From an uncultured Candidatus Melainabacteria bacterium (GTDB lineage: Bacteria > Cyanobacteriota > Vampirovibrionia > Gastranaerophilales > Gastranaerophilaceae): a stretch of 33,881 bases of DNA. The stretch lies in the NCBI GenBank assembly GCA_947090755.1, contig CAMUPF010000018.1:1-33881 (forward strand), written 5' to 3'. Below the pieces are notes generated by a model that had not been told where the DNA came from, ran no database searches, and saw only the letters and a program-made list of their open reading frames with translations. Positions 23,501 to 30,777 of the stretch are shown piece by piece. The position numbers and the translations under genes were made by a program. The first letter of the stretch is position 1. Every line of letters begins with the position of its first letter.

Positions 23501-23867
23501 CAGAAAATCTGCCCTCAATAGCTTCAATCTTAGCGGCAAGATTATTAATATTCGTTGCAAATGCACCGGCCAACGCCTGAAAACGCTCTTCAAAAAGTTC
23601 TGCATTCTGTAACGCGCTTTCATCCTTAACCGACTCGTCTTTCAAGGATTTAATCTGTTCAAAAATATTATGGAATTTATTGTCCAGAGAATCTTTAAAA
23701 TCTGCTATAGAATTTCTGATAAAAATTAACTCTTCCGCGTCAGATATTTCTTCCAGCCTTCCGTTAATTTCACCCAGCGATTTTTTCAAAATTTGAACAT
23801 TTACAAGACTGCTCGCCTTTAAATCATCTATAAGTTCTAAAACATTTTTTAATTCTCTTGTCATCAT
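20529..23867 (-). CDS. Giant coiled-coil protein (1112 residues)
   Basis: A very long, almost wholly coiled-coil protein, rich in Glu, Lys, Asn and Leu, without signal peptide or membrane helix and with only two Cys. Tropomyosin-like heptads run from about residue 5 to the end. Around residues 500-740 a unit recurs: LETKIDVIAATDYSENFE (about 507), DAKLDVLATIDYEENFDE (about 647) and HAKLDVFVSTSDTEALED (about 734), showing internal duplication. AAAGAG precedes the ATG. The gene overlaps the GlcD-like gene. A cytoskeletal, scaffold or chromosome-associated role is possible, but there is no Walker motif, which excludes SMC-type ATPase. I do not recognise a named family. Confidence 0.85.
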   Translation of the reverse strand: MMTRELKNVLELIDDLKASSLVNVQILKKSLGEINGRLEEISDAEELIFIRNSIADFKDSLDNKFHNIFEQIKSLKDESVKDESALQNAELFEERFQALAGAFATNINNLAAKIEAIEGRFSDISDSGVQAAREEFLKISDELRIFHQEMSIALKTAQENTAARVALLAEGIKLVSDNVNSQTGSYKELLEHKIAQINELIDANSETLKYDNEFLKSELQVKFKELEEANHEYTNDLETIKSSLAEVLNKSDKYAAETSGTLQQNFDSITIMAQDTLCGIRNLQDYAQNLTEPVKVLIDYTENNRNEDVIKAVKDLDLSAEMAGLLEKVDIINNNFNIKSEFLEDQVLQMKTMFSDISIDIQNKEAELLEKEAQRVKQYYDKIELVADAVTKLEESLKFTGLEYKEQISALNKDLNEFVAEFNSIYNEVSNTAQMEITHSLEELKQFMNVNSTNYNDKLVIIQEQFTQAFRDLYEIVNKNNSELTEAGVQAKELNDASVKLLESLETKIDVIAATDYSENFEILSEQNEETQELVKILQSKVDKLLTTDFNALPEKQKIVNTQLLDYLQELNDKITIIGQDKVTESNTLNQLLLLAQPEEISNADLLTAFEDKIAELTKIALAKKDTEVLELNEKILSLINEIDAKLDVLATIDYEENFDELLDKVSETQEMVSESKKLITGTNENVLTNRRFLEKNQDLLLETKKLISDNSDMLLTNSLSVNENRSLLDELHAKLDVFVSTSDTEALEDELAQIREIILEQRQILGEDRNSVVSENIDKLLTRIDGISKTIDEHDENSAKIKEDLVNTIVSVFSSSNFTEETEEIKDFVEEKTGELSQQLISVQSQIQTIKQNEIADYSYTLADVESDIAKLRLVLNDISSSTSCGDINQISRNIHNLTSSIESISKNLTPAEIYQLKTNILKLNEDILSISSRTNKLLLNSDEAQKTISEGLLAFSHMAYNLEERMNELSNKEFNAEMAEKLERMTAMLETSASMDNTFHKAMMFLGEWVDAASETIESINDKADEINDVSEALSQLRKIVPEKLALIDMLEERFEEQQSRMDRLETKLDELMEQTSQNNTLSIAQKMERMEKIIYSMSNSIEKLTAYVD

Positions 23868-23997
23868 AATTCTCTTTAAATTTTACGCAATAATTCCCTG
23901 ATATAATTTTACCAGAATAATGGCATTTTTAGCAAGAATGTTAATATGTATTACAATTAGCAACAAAACGTGCCCTGAAAAAATATTAGTGTTAAAA

Positions 23998-24003
23998 TAT
24001 AAT
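23998..24003 (+). promoter_or_regulatory. -10 box of the 2-oxoacid oxidoreductase operon
   Basis: TATAAT (23998-24003) is followed after 18 nt by ATG 24022, with AAGGAAG in between. The -35 region is weak (CTGAAA at 17-bp spacing). Confidence 0.55.
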
Positions 24004-24021
24004 AAATAAGGAAGTAGAGAA

Positions 24022-24234
24022 ATGAGTTACATAACTATTAATAAATCAAAATGCAAGGCTTGTTATTTATGCCTTAGCGAATGCCCTAAAAAGCTTTTAA
24101 AAATAGGGAATGAAGTTAATCACCTCGGTGAAAAACTTGTAGAATTTGACGACCCTAACCACGAATGTCTGGGCTGCGCGATGTGCGCAACAAGATGTCC
24201 TGATATGGCAATCACAGGAGTTTATAAAGAATAA
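24022..24234 (+). CDS. 2-oxoacid:ferredoxin oxidoreductase delta subunit (2[4Fe-4S])
   Basis: A 70-residue ferredoxin-type subunit that passes electrons from the thiamine catalytic subunits to ferredoxin. Two complete cluster motifs are visible: CKACYLCLSECP (residues 11-22) and CLGCAMCATRCP (about 49-60). AAGGAAG precedes the ATG. Its stop overlaps the next start (TAATG), so the alpha subunit is translationally coupled. Gene order delta-alpha-beta-gamma fits VorDBAC/KorDABC enzymes. It marks anaerobic, ferredoxin-linked metabolism. Confidence 0.93.
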   Translation: MSYITINKSKCKACYLCLSECPKKLLKIGNEVNHLGEKLVEFDDPNHECLGCAMCATRCPDMAITGVYKE

Positions 24235-25298
24235 TGGCAGAACTAACAATCGGAAAAAAGATTTTAACAAAAGGTAACTACGCAATAGCGCACGCAGCCG
24301 TTCTTGCAGGATGCGAATGCTATTTTGGGTACCCTATCACACCGCAAAGCGAAATCGGTGAATATTTAAGTGTAAAAATGCAGGAAGAAGGACGCGCATT
24401 TGTTTGTGCAGAAAGCGAAATTTCTGCGATAAACATGGTAATGGGCGCTTGCTCAACCGGTGCCAAAGCGATGACATCTTCATCCTCCTGCGCTGTAGCC
24501 CTAATGCAAGAGGCAATCGCGTGCGCGTGCACAGATGAACTGCCTGTTGTTCTGATAAGCGTTATGAGAGGCGGCCCCGGCTTAGGTTACATCTACCCGT
24601 CACAGGGTGACTACAATCAGGCAACAATCACAGGCGGAAACGGCGATTTTAGAACAATAGTTCTTGCTCCGTCTACCGTTCAGGAATGCGTTGACCTTAC
24701 TTACAAAGCATTCCACCTTGCCCACAAATACCGCAACCCTACCATCCTGCTTGCAGACGGACTTATGGGGCAAATGATGGAACCTGTTGAATTCAAGCCT
24801 TATCCGTATGAAGAAATTGATAACTCTGACTGGGCTTTAACAGGTGCGAAAGGCAGACCGGCACGTTCAATCAAATCACTTGCCGTTGACGCTGACAAGC
24901 AATGTGAACATATCAAAAATCTTTTTGCAAAATACAAAAAAATCGAAGAAAACGAAACAGAATGGGAAGAATTTGATACAGAAGATGCCGACATCATTCT
25001 TATGAGTTTCGGAAGCCCTTCAAGAGGCGTTAAATCCGCAGTTAAAGAACTTAGAAAACAAGGCTTGAAGGTCGGTTTCTTCCGTCCGATTACGCTGTTC
25101 CCGTTCCCGTCTAAGAGATTGGCGGAACTGGCGCAAAAAGTAAAAAAATTCGTTGTTATCGAAATCAACATGGGCCAAATGGTTCGCGACGTCCGCTTAG
25201 CCGTAAACGGTGCGGCAGAAGTTGAACAAATTAACAAGCCTGTCGGAGCGCCAATCGACGTTGAAACAATTATAGAAGAAGTTATGAGGATGAGTTAA
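24234..25298 (+). CDS. vorB: 2-oxoacid:ferredoxin oxidoreductase alpha subunit (VorB/KorA-like)
   Basis: The 354-residue subunit with the pyrimidine-binding and transketolase C-terminal domains of a ketoacid oxidoreductase, which turns a 2-oxoacid and CoA into acyl-CoA, CO2 and reduced ferredoxin. Diagnostic stretches are CECYFGYPITPQSEIGEYLS (about 28), CAESEISAINMVMGACSTGA, TSSSSCAVALMQEA and VMRGGPGLGYIYPSQGDYNQ. The C-terminal FRPITLFPFPSKRLAELAQK is typical. It resembles 3-methyl-2-oxobutanoate (VorB) subunits most, but 2-oxoglutarate specificity is not excluded. Confidence 0.9.
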   Translation: MAELTIGKKILTKGNYAIAHAAVLAGCECYFGYPITPQSEIGEYLSVKMQEEGRAFVCAESEISAINMVMGACSTGAKAMTSSSSCAVALMQEAIACACTDELPVVLISVMRGGPGLGYIYPSQGDYNQATITGGNGDFRTIVLAPSTVQECVDLTYKAFHLAHKYRNPTILLADGLMGQMMEPVEFKPYPYEEIDNSDWALTGAKGRPARSIKSLAVDADKQCEHIKNLFAKYKKIEENETEWEEFDTEDADIILMSFGSPSRGVKSAVKELRKQGLKVGFFRPITLFPFPSKRLAELAQKVKKFVVIEINMGQMVRDVRLAVNGAAEVEQINKPVGAPIDVETIIEEVMRMS

Positions 25299-25300
25299 TT

Positions 25301-26056
25301 ATGGCAGTACAAACATTTAAAATTCCGGAATCAATAAAAAAAGATATGAAATATTCGTTCTGCCCCGGCTGCGACCACGGCGTTGCAGTAAGACTCGTCG
25401 CAGAAGTTCTTGATGAATTAGGCTTAAGAGAAAATACCGTTGCTCCGGCATCAATCGGATGTTCTGTGTGCTTATATAATTTTCTTGACGTAGATATGGT
25501 TGAAGCACCTCACGGCAGAGCGCTTGCAAGCGCAACCGGTATCAAACGCGCACACCCTGAAAAATTTGTCTTTACCTATCAAGGTGACGGTGACTTCGCG
25601 TCAATCGGTCTGGCTGAAAGCTTACACGCAGCACTTCGTGGCGAAAAAGTAAGCGCAATTTGTATCAACAACACAACTTACGGCATGACCGGCGGCCAGA
25701 TGGGCCCGACATCTTTAATCGGTCAGGTTACAACAACTTCTACAATGGGAAGAACCGTTGAAAACTACGGTTATCCGATTAAAATCGCAGAACACGTAGC
25801 GCTTTGCGACGGAACAGCTTACAGCGCAAGGGTTTCACTCGATACTGTTGCAAACATAAGAAAAGCAAAAGCCGCTATCAAAAAAGCATTTGAAGTTCAA
25901 TTGAAAGGATTAGGCTTCGGGTTCGTGGAAATCCTTTCAACCTGCCCGACAAACTGGCACATGACTCCGACTCAGGCTCACGAAAGAGTAAGAAACGAAA
26001 TGATGAAAGTCTTCGTTCCGGGTGTCTACAAAGATATTACAGCAAATAATCAATAG
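25301..26056 (+). CDS. 2-oxoacid:ferredoxin oxidoreductase beta subunit (thiamine-binding)
   Basis: The 251-residue thiamine pyrophosphate-binding subunit. YSFCPGCDHGVAVRLVAEVL (about residue 18) carries the Cys pair of the family. ASIGCSVCLYNF follows, and FTYQGDGDFASIGLAESLHA with INNTTYGMTGGQMGPTSL forms the GDG...NN cofactor motif. EILSTCPTNWHMTPTQAHER is also typical. It begins 2 bp after the alpha stop codon, in the same operon. The subunit is often called VorA or KorB depending on substrate. Confidence 0.92.
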   Translation: MAVQTFKIPESIKKDMKYSFCPGCDHGVAVRLVAEVLDELGLRENTVAPASIGCSVCLYNFLDVDMVEAPHGRALASATGIKRAHPEKFVFTYQGDGDFASIGLAESLHAALRGEKVSAICINNTTYGMTGGQMGPTSLIGQVTTTSTMGRTVENYGYPIKIAEHVALCDGTAYSARVSLDTVANIRKAKAAIKKAFEVQLKGLGFGFVEILSTCPTNWHMTPTQAHERVRNEMMKVFVPGVYKDITANNQ

Positions 26057-26071
26057 TAATAGGATGATTTT

Positions 26072-26623
26072 ATGGAAAAGAATTTTATAATCGCCGGATT
26101 TGGCGGACAAGGTGTATTATTAGCAGGTGAAGTACTCGCAAACGCATTTATGCTTGCACAAAAACACGTTACCTGGTATCCAAGCTACGGCGCGGAAATG
26201 CGCGGAGGCACTGTTAACTGCGAAATAGTTACAGGTGACGAAGAAGTTTCAGCAGTAAACAAAAAAGATTTGGACTTCTTAATCGCGCTGAATCAACTCT
26301 CTTTCGACAAATTCCTGCCTAAACTAAAAAAAGGCGCAACAGTCATTGCAAATTCAACACTTGTAAATAAAATTAAACCGCTTGAAGGAATCAACTATAT
26401 TTTTGCACCGATTTCGCAACTTGCCGCTGAACTTGGCAACGTCAAAATGGCAAATATCCTTTCTCTTGGTCTGCTTGCAAAACAACTGGGATTTGAAAGC
26501 CTTGAACTTCTCGAGAAAGCTTTAGATTCAGTGCTCCCTCCGCATAGAAAAAACCTCTTACCTATGAACTTTAAAGCCTTAAAATTAGGCTATGAGTATG
26601 ATTTATTGCGTCAGCCGGTGTAG
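26072..26623 (+). CDS. 2-oxoacid:ferredoxin oxidoreductase gamma subunit
   Basis: The 183-residue gamma subunit. FIIAGFGGQGVLLAGEVLAN (residues 5-24) is the Rossmann-like start, and WYPSYGAEMRGGTVNCEIVT (about 36-55) the family block. AGGATG stands before the ATG. It completes a four-subunit enzyme in the order delta, alpha, beta, gamma. A structured region starts right at its stop codon, which itself lies in the loop of a CCGGTG/CGCCGG hairpin. Confidence 0.93.
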   Translation: MEKNFIIAGFGGQGVLLAGEVLANAFMLAQKHVTWYPSYGAEMRGGTVNCEIVTGDEEVSAVNKKDLDFLIALNQLSFDKFLPKLKKGATVIANSTLVNKIKPLEGINYIFAPISQLAAELGNVKMANILSLGLLAKQLGFESLELLEKALDSVLPPHRKNLLPMNFKALKLGYEYDLLRQPV

Positions 26624-26724
26624 CGCCGGTGTTGGCACCCGAAAGGGTGACAAGCAGGGCGCGAAACACTACGACAGCGACGTTTCAAATTTCGCAATTG
26701 TTGATAACAATTGCTTGAAATTTG
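26612..26724 (+). other. Structured intergenic element after the oxidoreductase operon
   Basis: Three stem-loops in series: CCGGTG-TAG-CGCCGG (26615-26629, the loop being the stop codon), CACCC-GAAA-GGGTG (26636-26649, a GNRA-type loop) and a 17-bp stem with a 2-nt bulge, CAAATTTCGCAATTGTT (26686-26702) with 26706-26724. No T run follows, so it is not a standard terminator. It may be a repetitive element or a small RNA. The rest, 26725-26840, shows only the ribosome site of the next gene. Confidence 0.5.
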
Positions 26725-26840
26725 TCAGGAGCTAATTAAAAAGAATAAAATCACCTAAAAAGCGGATTTATAAATTCTCAAAAGATATTATCATCATGTT
26801 TGTGAAAGGACATCCCCCGATAATATTTGGATGAGGTATT

Positions 26841-27068
26841 ATGAGAGAAAAGCTAAAACAATCAATTCGTGAAAAAGAGATTCAGATGAAAAAGCTGGCA
26901 CCGTTGATTGATAAAAATCCTGTTTGTTCAAATTTGTTTAATAAAGTTTTAATAGAAAAAGCTGTGTTAAGAAAACAACTAGAAGAGTTGAATAACGACA
27001 CGTTTTTTGGCCGTGTCAAACGTTTTCTGCCTAAAAATCAAACATTGATTTGCGATTATTTTAAATAA
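26841..27068 (+). CDS. Small coiled-coil protein of unknown function
   Basis: A 75-residue basic, helical protein: REKLKQSIREKEIQMKKLAP, then KVLIEKAVLRKQLEELNNDT and FFGRVKRFLPKNQTLICDYF. The middle is a short coiled coil. GATGAGG precedes the ATG. The stop codon is embedded in the 5' arm of the structured peptide cassette B (AAGCAGGGT starts at 27067), so the two are closely linked, as the XRE gene is to cassette A. No function is assigned; a role connected with the peptide is only inferred from position. Confidence 0.6.
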   Translation: MREKLKQSIREKEIQMKKLAPLIDKNPVCSNLFNKVLIEKAVLRKQLEELNNDTFFGRVKRFLPKNQTLICDYFK

Positions 27069-27268
27069 GCAGGGTTAGGCCCGCAGCACTCCTTACATAC
27101 ACGACGAACTTTTCTGCATAAGATGTAGAAAGGAGGGTTAAGCAATGACAGAAGAAATCAATAAAATAATAAAAGGCATCCTAGTCATTTTAGGACACCT
27201 AATATTAATTTTATCTTCATTATTGTAGGGTCTGCATCGGGCTATCTGATACATAGCCCACCCTGCTT
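27067..27268 (+). promoter_or_regulatory. Structured mRNA cassette B around a tiny hydrophobic peptide gene
   Basis: Same layout as 13706-13907: GGG/CCC with 5-nt loop (27072-27082), anti-ribosome-site CTCCTT (27089-27094), Shine-Dalgarno AGAAAGGAGG (27127-27136) also partly pairable with TTTTCT just upstream, the 27-codon frame, then hairpin GGGCTAT/ATAGCCC (27239-27259). In addition the ends pair with each other: AAGCAGGGT (27067-27075) with ACCCTGCTT (27260-27268). End-to-end pairing and a masked ribosome site recall the full-length, inactive form of type I toxin mRNAs such as hok. Confidence 0.6.
27145..27228 (+). CDS. 27-residue hydrophobic peptide B, toxin-like
   Basis: The frame encodes M-T-E-E-I-N-K-I-I-K, then GILVILGHLILILSSLL, a single short membrane helix with a polar N-terminal head. 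It is the paralogue of the peptide at 13778: same start pattern M-x-E-[QE]-I-x-K, same length class, same strong ribosome site 8 nt upstream, same surrounding RNA structure. A TCCTA/TAGGA hairpin lies in the coding part. A type I toxin-like or signalling peptide is inferred; no named family is recognised. Confidence 0.65.
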   Translation: MTEEINKIIKGILVILGHLILILSSLL

Positions 27269-27307
27269 TCATTATAAACTATATTAAAAAATTTTTCAAG
27301 CCCATGA

Positions 27308-29050
27308 TTACAAACTAAATTCTTGAGCGACTTTATCTTTAACCGGCAGAGTAAACCCGAATGTTGAGCCGACTCCGACTTCGGACGTTACAAAAACTTT
27401 TCCGCCGTGGTGTTTTTCGATTGTGGTTTTAACAAGTTGAAGCCCGAGGCCTGTGCCTTTGATTGTGTGGGTTGCGTTTTCAACACGATAAAATCTGTCG
27501 AAAAGTTTCTTCAAATGTTCCGGTGCGATTCCGCAGCCCTCATCGGTTACACTTACACGAACATCATCATTTTCGCGTTCAAGACGCACCGTAATAGTAG
27601 AGTTTTCAGGCGAATATTTTATCGCGTTAGAAAGAAGATTCGTCAACGCGCGCTGAATACTGTTGTAATTGAACATAAAGTTTGGTATTTCGCCTGATTT
27701 TTGGATTGAAATTTTAATATTATTCTGTTCAAGAAGAATCTGCACCTGTTTAACCGCAGTTTCAGCAAGTTCGACGATATTGTTCGGAAGTTTTTCGATT
27801 TCATAGTCGGAATCAAGACGCGAAAAATCAAGAATATCGTTGACCATACTGTTAAGTCTGATAATCTCATCATTAAGCGTTGAAAGAAATTCTTTCTTAG
27901 TTTCAGCGTCGAATTCATCACCATAGTTATATAAAGTATCAATATAGCTTCTAAGAACAGTCACAGGCGTTCTAAGTTCGTGAGAAACATTAGAAATAAA
28001 TTGAGAACGCATTGTATCAATTTCGGTTTCTTTAGTGATATCAATTAATACGATTATGTAGCCCAGATAATCACGATTTCGCGTAAACATAGGCGAAACA
28101 ATTGATTTAATAACTCTTTTATCAACCTGAATATTAAAAACCGTCGGTGCGTTTTCACGTTCTTGAAGCGGTAAGGCTTTAAATTCTTCAATTTTTTCGC
28201 GGAAACAGAAATTGCCTTCTGTATCAATATAATCTTGAATTTTACTCTCTAAAATCTGTTCGTCGTCAAGTTCCAGAAGGTTTTGGGCGTGCGGGTTAAC
28301 AAGAACCACATTATCGTTATTGTCACAAACAACAACTCCGTTGGCGATACTTAAAAGCACGGCTTCAAACTTGTTACGTTCAAGCGTAAGTTGTTCAATA
28401 TTCTGTTCTTCATAAACGTGAAGTTTGCCGGACATATCGTTAAAAGCATTAAAAAGTGCCCTGACTTCGCGACTAACCTCCTGTTCTTCAATTTTATACC
28501 CGAATTCACCGGTAGAAATCTTCGCAACCCCATCTTTAAGCATACGAAGTTCACGGGTCGTAAGATAGGTGCTGATTAAAATTACAGACGCAAAAATCAG
28601 CCAGCAAAGTGCAAATACTGAAAAAATTGAAAATCTTGTTGTTGAAAATGTTTTATCCAGAGCATTTGCGCTAAAAACTATTGTAAAAGAGCCGCCAGAC
28701 TTGCGGGGGGTAACAATAGAAAAAGTTCTTGCCGCCGCAGCAGCCGGATTTTCTTCGCTCAAAACAAGATTACCGGCCTCATCTACATATTTTATTGCAA
28801 GAATATTATCACTGCTGGAAATAATTGTTTTAAGAAATCCTGCCAGTTCGTCTTTTTCAGCGACTTGCGCAGACGAATCCGCGATAGTCTGAGCAATAAC
28901 CTCGCCGTAATTCTGATAACTGCTTTTAAGATTATTCTGAATATTAAAGGAAGTCAAAATCCCGATACCAACAATCAAAAACGTACTGGACAAAAGCCCC
29001 GCGATTATTAATTTATTTTGTTTAGTTATATTGACTTCTCTATCTTCCAT
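27308..29050 (-). CDS. Membrane sensor histidine kinase (PhoR/WalK-like)
   Basis: A 580-residue two-component kinase. TM1 about residues 14-33 (IIAGLLSSTFLIVGIGILTS), a periplasmic loop to about 140 and TM2 about 143-163. A HAMP linker follows (about 165-215), then a PAS domain (SIANGVVVCDNNDNVVLVNP, about 233-340). HisKA has FISNVSHELRTPVTVLRSYI with the phospho-acceptor His. The ATPase domain has LTNLLSNAIKYSPENS (N box), VTDEGCGIAPEHL and IKGTGLGLQLV. No response regulator lies next to it, so the partner is elsewhere. A TATAAT box ends 7 nt before the ATG, so it has its own promoter although ilvB ends just upstream. Confidence 0.95.
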   Translation of the reverse strand: MEDREVNITKQNKLIIAGLLSSTFLIVGIGILTSFNIQNNLKSSYQNYGEVIAQTIADSSAQVAEKDELAGFLKTIISSSDNILAIKYVDEAGNLVLSEENPAAAAARTFSIVTPRKSGGSFTIVFSANALDKTFSTTRFSIFSVFALCWLIFASVILISTYLTTRELRMLKDGVAKISTGEFGYKIEEQEVSREVRALFNAFNDMSGKLHVYEEQNIEQLTLERNKFEAVLLSIANGVVVCDNNDNVVLVNPHAQNLLELDDEQILESKIQDYIDTEGNFCFREKIEEFKALPLQERENAPTVFNIQVDKRVIKSIVSPMFTRNRDYLGYIIVLIDITKETEIDTMRSQFISNVSHELRTPVTVLRSYIDTLYNYGDEFDAETKKEFLSTLNDEIIRLNSMVNDILDFSRLDSDYEIEKLPNNIVELAETAVKQVQILLEQNNIKISIQKSGEIPNFMFNYNSIQRALTNLLSNAIKYSPENSTITVRLERENDDVRVSVTDEGCGIAPEHLKKLFDRFYRVENATHTIKGTGLGLQLVKTTIEKHHGGKVFVTSEVGVGSTFGFTLPVKDKVAQEFSL

Positions 29051-29057
29051 AATTTAG

Positions 29058-29066
29058 ATTATAGCA
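29058..29066 (-). promoter_or_regulatory. Extended -10 promoter before the sensor kinase gene
   Basis: Minus strand TGCTATAAT (29066-29058), then CTAAATT, then ATG 29050. No Shine-Dalgarno. Predicted leaderless start. Confidence 0.65.
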
Positions 29067-29078
29067 TTAAAAATTAAA

Positions 29079-30758
29079 TTAGACTACTTCCAACGGCTCA
29101 ACGACAAAATCAATTAAATAAGGCGCGTCGGAATCAAAACATTTTTGAAGCGCAACATTAATATCTTGCGCCCGTTCAACACGTGCTGCTTCAATGCCAT
29201 AGGCTTTCGCCAACATCAAAAAGTCAGGATTATGAATCTGTGTTTGCGAATAACGTTTTTCACACATTCTTTCCTGAAGTTGACGAACCATTCCGAGATA
29301 TCCGTTATTTAAAACAAAAATTTTGACAGGCAAACCATATTCAACACAAGTCGCAAGTTCCTGAATATTCATCTGCAAACTTCCGTCACCTGTAATGCAG
29401 ATAACCGGAGCGCCGTTTTGCGCAATGCTTGCACCAATCGCCGCAGGAAACCCGAATCCCATTGTGCCCGAACCGCCAGAAGTCAAAAATTGGCCGGCAT
29501 GACTAAACTTATAACCCTTTGCCGCCCATAACTGGTGCTGGCCGACTTCGGTCGTAACAGTTAAATTTTTGTCTTTCGTAAACTCATAAATAGCCTCAAT
29601 AACCTCAAACGAATGAAGTTTGTCGGATTTTTTTTCAGGTTTACGGTTGCGGCTTTTAAGAATTTGAGCCTCATTTGCCCAGCCGATAAAATTATTTTCG
29701 ACAAGCCCGATAAGTGCGCCCAAAACCTCTTTAACATCGCCAACAACGCCAAGTCGGGCATTAAGTACGCGAGAAATCTCATTTTCGTTAATATCAATTT
29801 GGATTAGATTGCGTTCAAGTTCACCATTCGGGAAACAACAGCTTATGCGGTCGTTAAATCTGGCGCCAAGAGAGATGATTAAGTCACTTTCGCGTAAAAT
29901 CTGGTTTGCACTGAATGAGCCAAAAAGTCCAATCATTCCGAAATAAAGCGGATGGCTCTGCGGGAAAGCACCAAGTCCCATCATTGTAGAAACAACAGGA
30001 ATATTTGCCGCCTGCGCAAATTGTGTCAATTCAGCGGCCGCGCCTGAATGCACTACGCCGCCGCCGGCTACGATTACCGGATGTTTCGCACTGTTTAGTA
30101 GCGCAAGAATTTCAGGGATTCTTTCAAGTTTTGAACACGATTCTACCGCCGGCAACTTTAAACCTTCAAATTCTGCTGTTTCGGTAAAAATATTTTTCGC
30201 AAGGTCAACCACTACAGGGCCTTTTTTACCCGAAAGCGCCGTTGAAAAAGCTTCCACAAGTGTCTTTTCAAGGTCACAAGCGCCGGTTACCTGAAAAGTT
30301 TTTTTAGTACAAGGCCTTGTAATATCAACGATATCAACCTCTTGAAACGCGTCTTTGCCAATTAATTCTTTAGAAACCTGACCCGTCAAAACCACCAGCG
30401 GGTAGCCGTCAAGATAAGCATTTGCAAGCCCTGTGACAATATTTGTCGCCCCCGGGCCGGAAGTAACAAGCACAACGCCGACTTTACCTCCTGCTAATGT
30501 TGGGCTTAAAGTCTTGCCATTGTCGAAGTTGTGGCTGGCACTCAGTGCCGCGCGACTGTAACCCTCTGCCTCATGCACTGACGCCTGTTCATGCCGGCTG
30601 AGAATATGTTTGATTTCACTTTGCGCAAACAATTCATCGTAAACCTTCAGCACAATGCCGCCGGGATAGCCGAAAATCGTATCTACTCCGAGGTTTTTAA
30701 GGGTTTCCACTAAAATTTTTGCGCCCGTAAGGGTCTTTGTCGTAACTTGCATTGCCAT
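29079..30758 (-). CDS. ilvB: Acetolactate synthase large subunit
   Basis: Condenses two pyruvates (or pyruvate with 2-oxobutyrate) in branched-chain amino-acid synthesis, with thiamine pyrophosphate and FAD. The N-terminal domain has TIFGYPGGIVLKVYDEL and SRHEQASVHEAEGYSRA with the catalytic Glu. VTSGPGATNIVTGLANAYLD and GKDAFQEVDIVDITRP follow. The C-terminal GDGSLQMNIQELATCVEYGL with NNGYLGMVRQ is the cofactor motif. The 559-residue length is usual. An insert (about residues 70-85, SASHNFDNGKTLSPTLAGGK) lies between SRAA and VGVVLVTSG. Start at the first or third residue (ATG 30758 or 30752) is undecided; no Shine-Dalgarno. No small regulatory subunit (ilvN) lies nearby. Confidence 0.95.
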   Translation of the reverse strand: MAMQVTTKTLTGAKILVETLKNLGVDTIFGYPGGIVLKVYDELFAQSEIKHILSRHEQASVHEAEGYSRAALSASHNFDNGKTLSPTLAGGKVGVVLVTSGPGATNIVTGLANAYLDGYPLVVLTGQVSKELIGKDAFQEVDIVDITRPCTKKTFQVTGACDLEKTLVEAFSTALSGKKGPVVVDLAKNIFTETAEFEGLKLPAVESCSKLERIPEILALLNSAKHPVIVAGGGVVHSGAAAELTQFAQAANIPVVSTMMGLGAFPQSHPLYFGMIGLFGSFSANQILRESDLIISLGARFNDRISCCFPNGELERNLIQIDINENEISRVLNARLGVVGDVKEVLGALIGLVENNFIGWANEAQILKSRNRKPEKKSDKLHSFEVIEAIYEFTKDKNLTVTTEVGQHQLWAAKGYKFSHAGQFLTSGGSGTMGFGFPAAIGASIAQNGAPVICITGDGSLQMNIQELATCVEYGLPVKIFVLNNGYLGMVRQLQERMCEKRYSQTQIHNPDFLMLAKAYGIEAARVERAQDINVALQKCFDSDAPYLIDFVVEPLEVV

Positions 30759-30777
30759 TTTATTTTACCATGAAATA

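Noticed and set aside
24800-25237. 145-residue minus-strand frame
   Set aside because: It is the shadow of the well-supported VorB-like gene and its composition is Ser/Leu-rich as expected of antisense translation.
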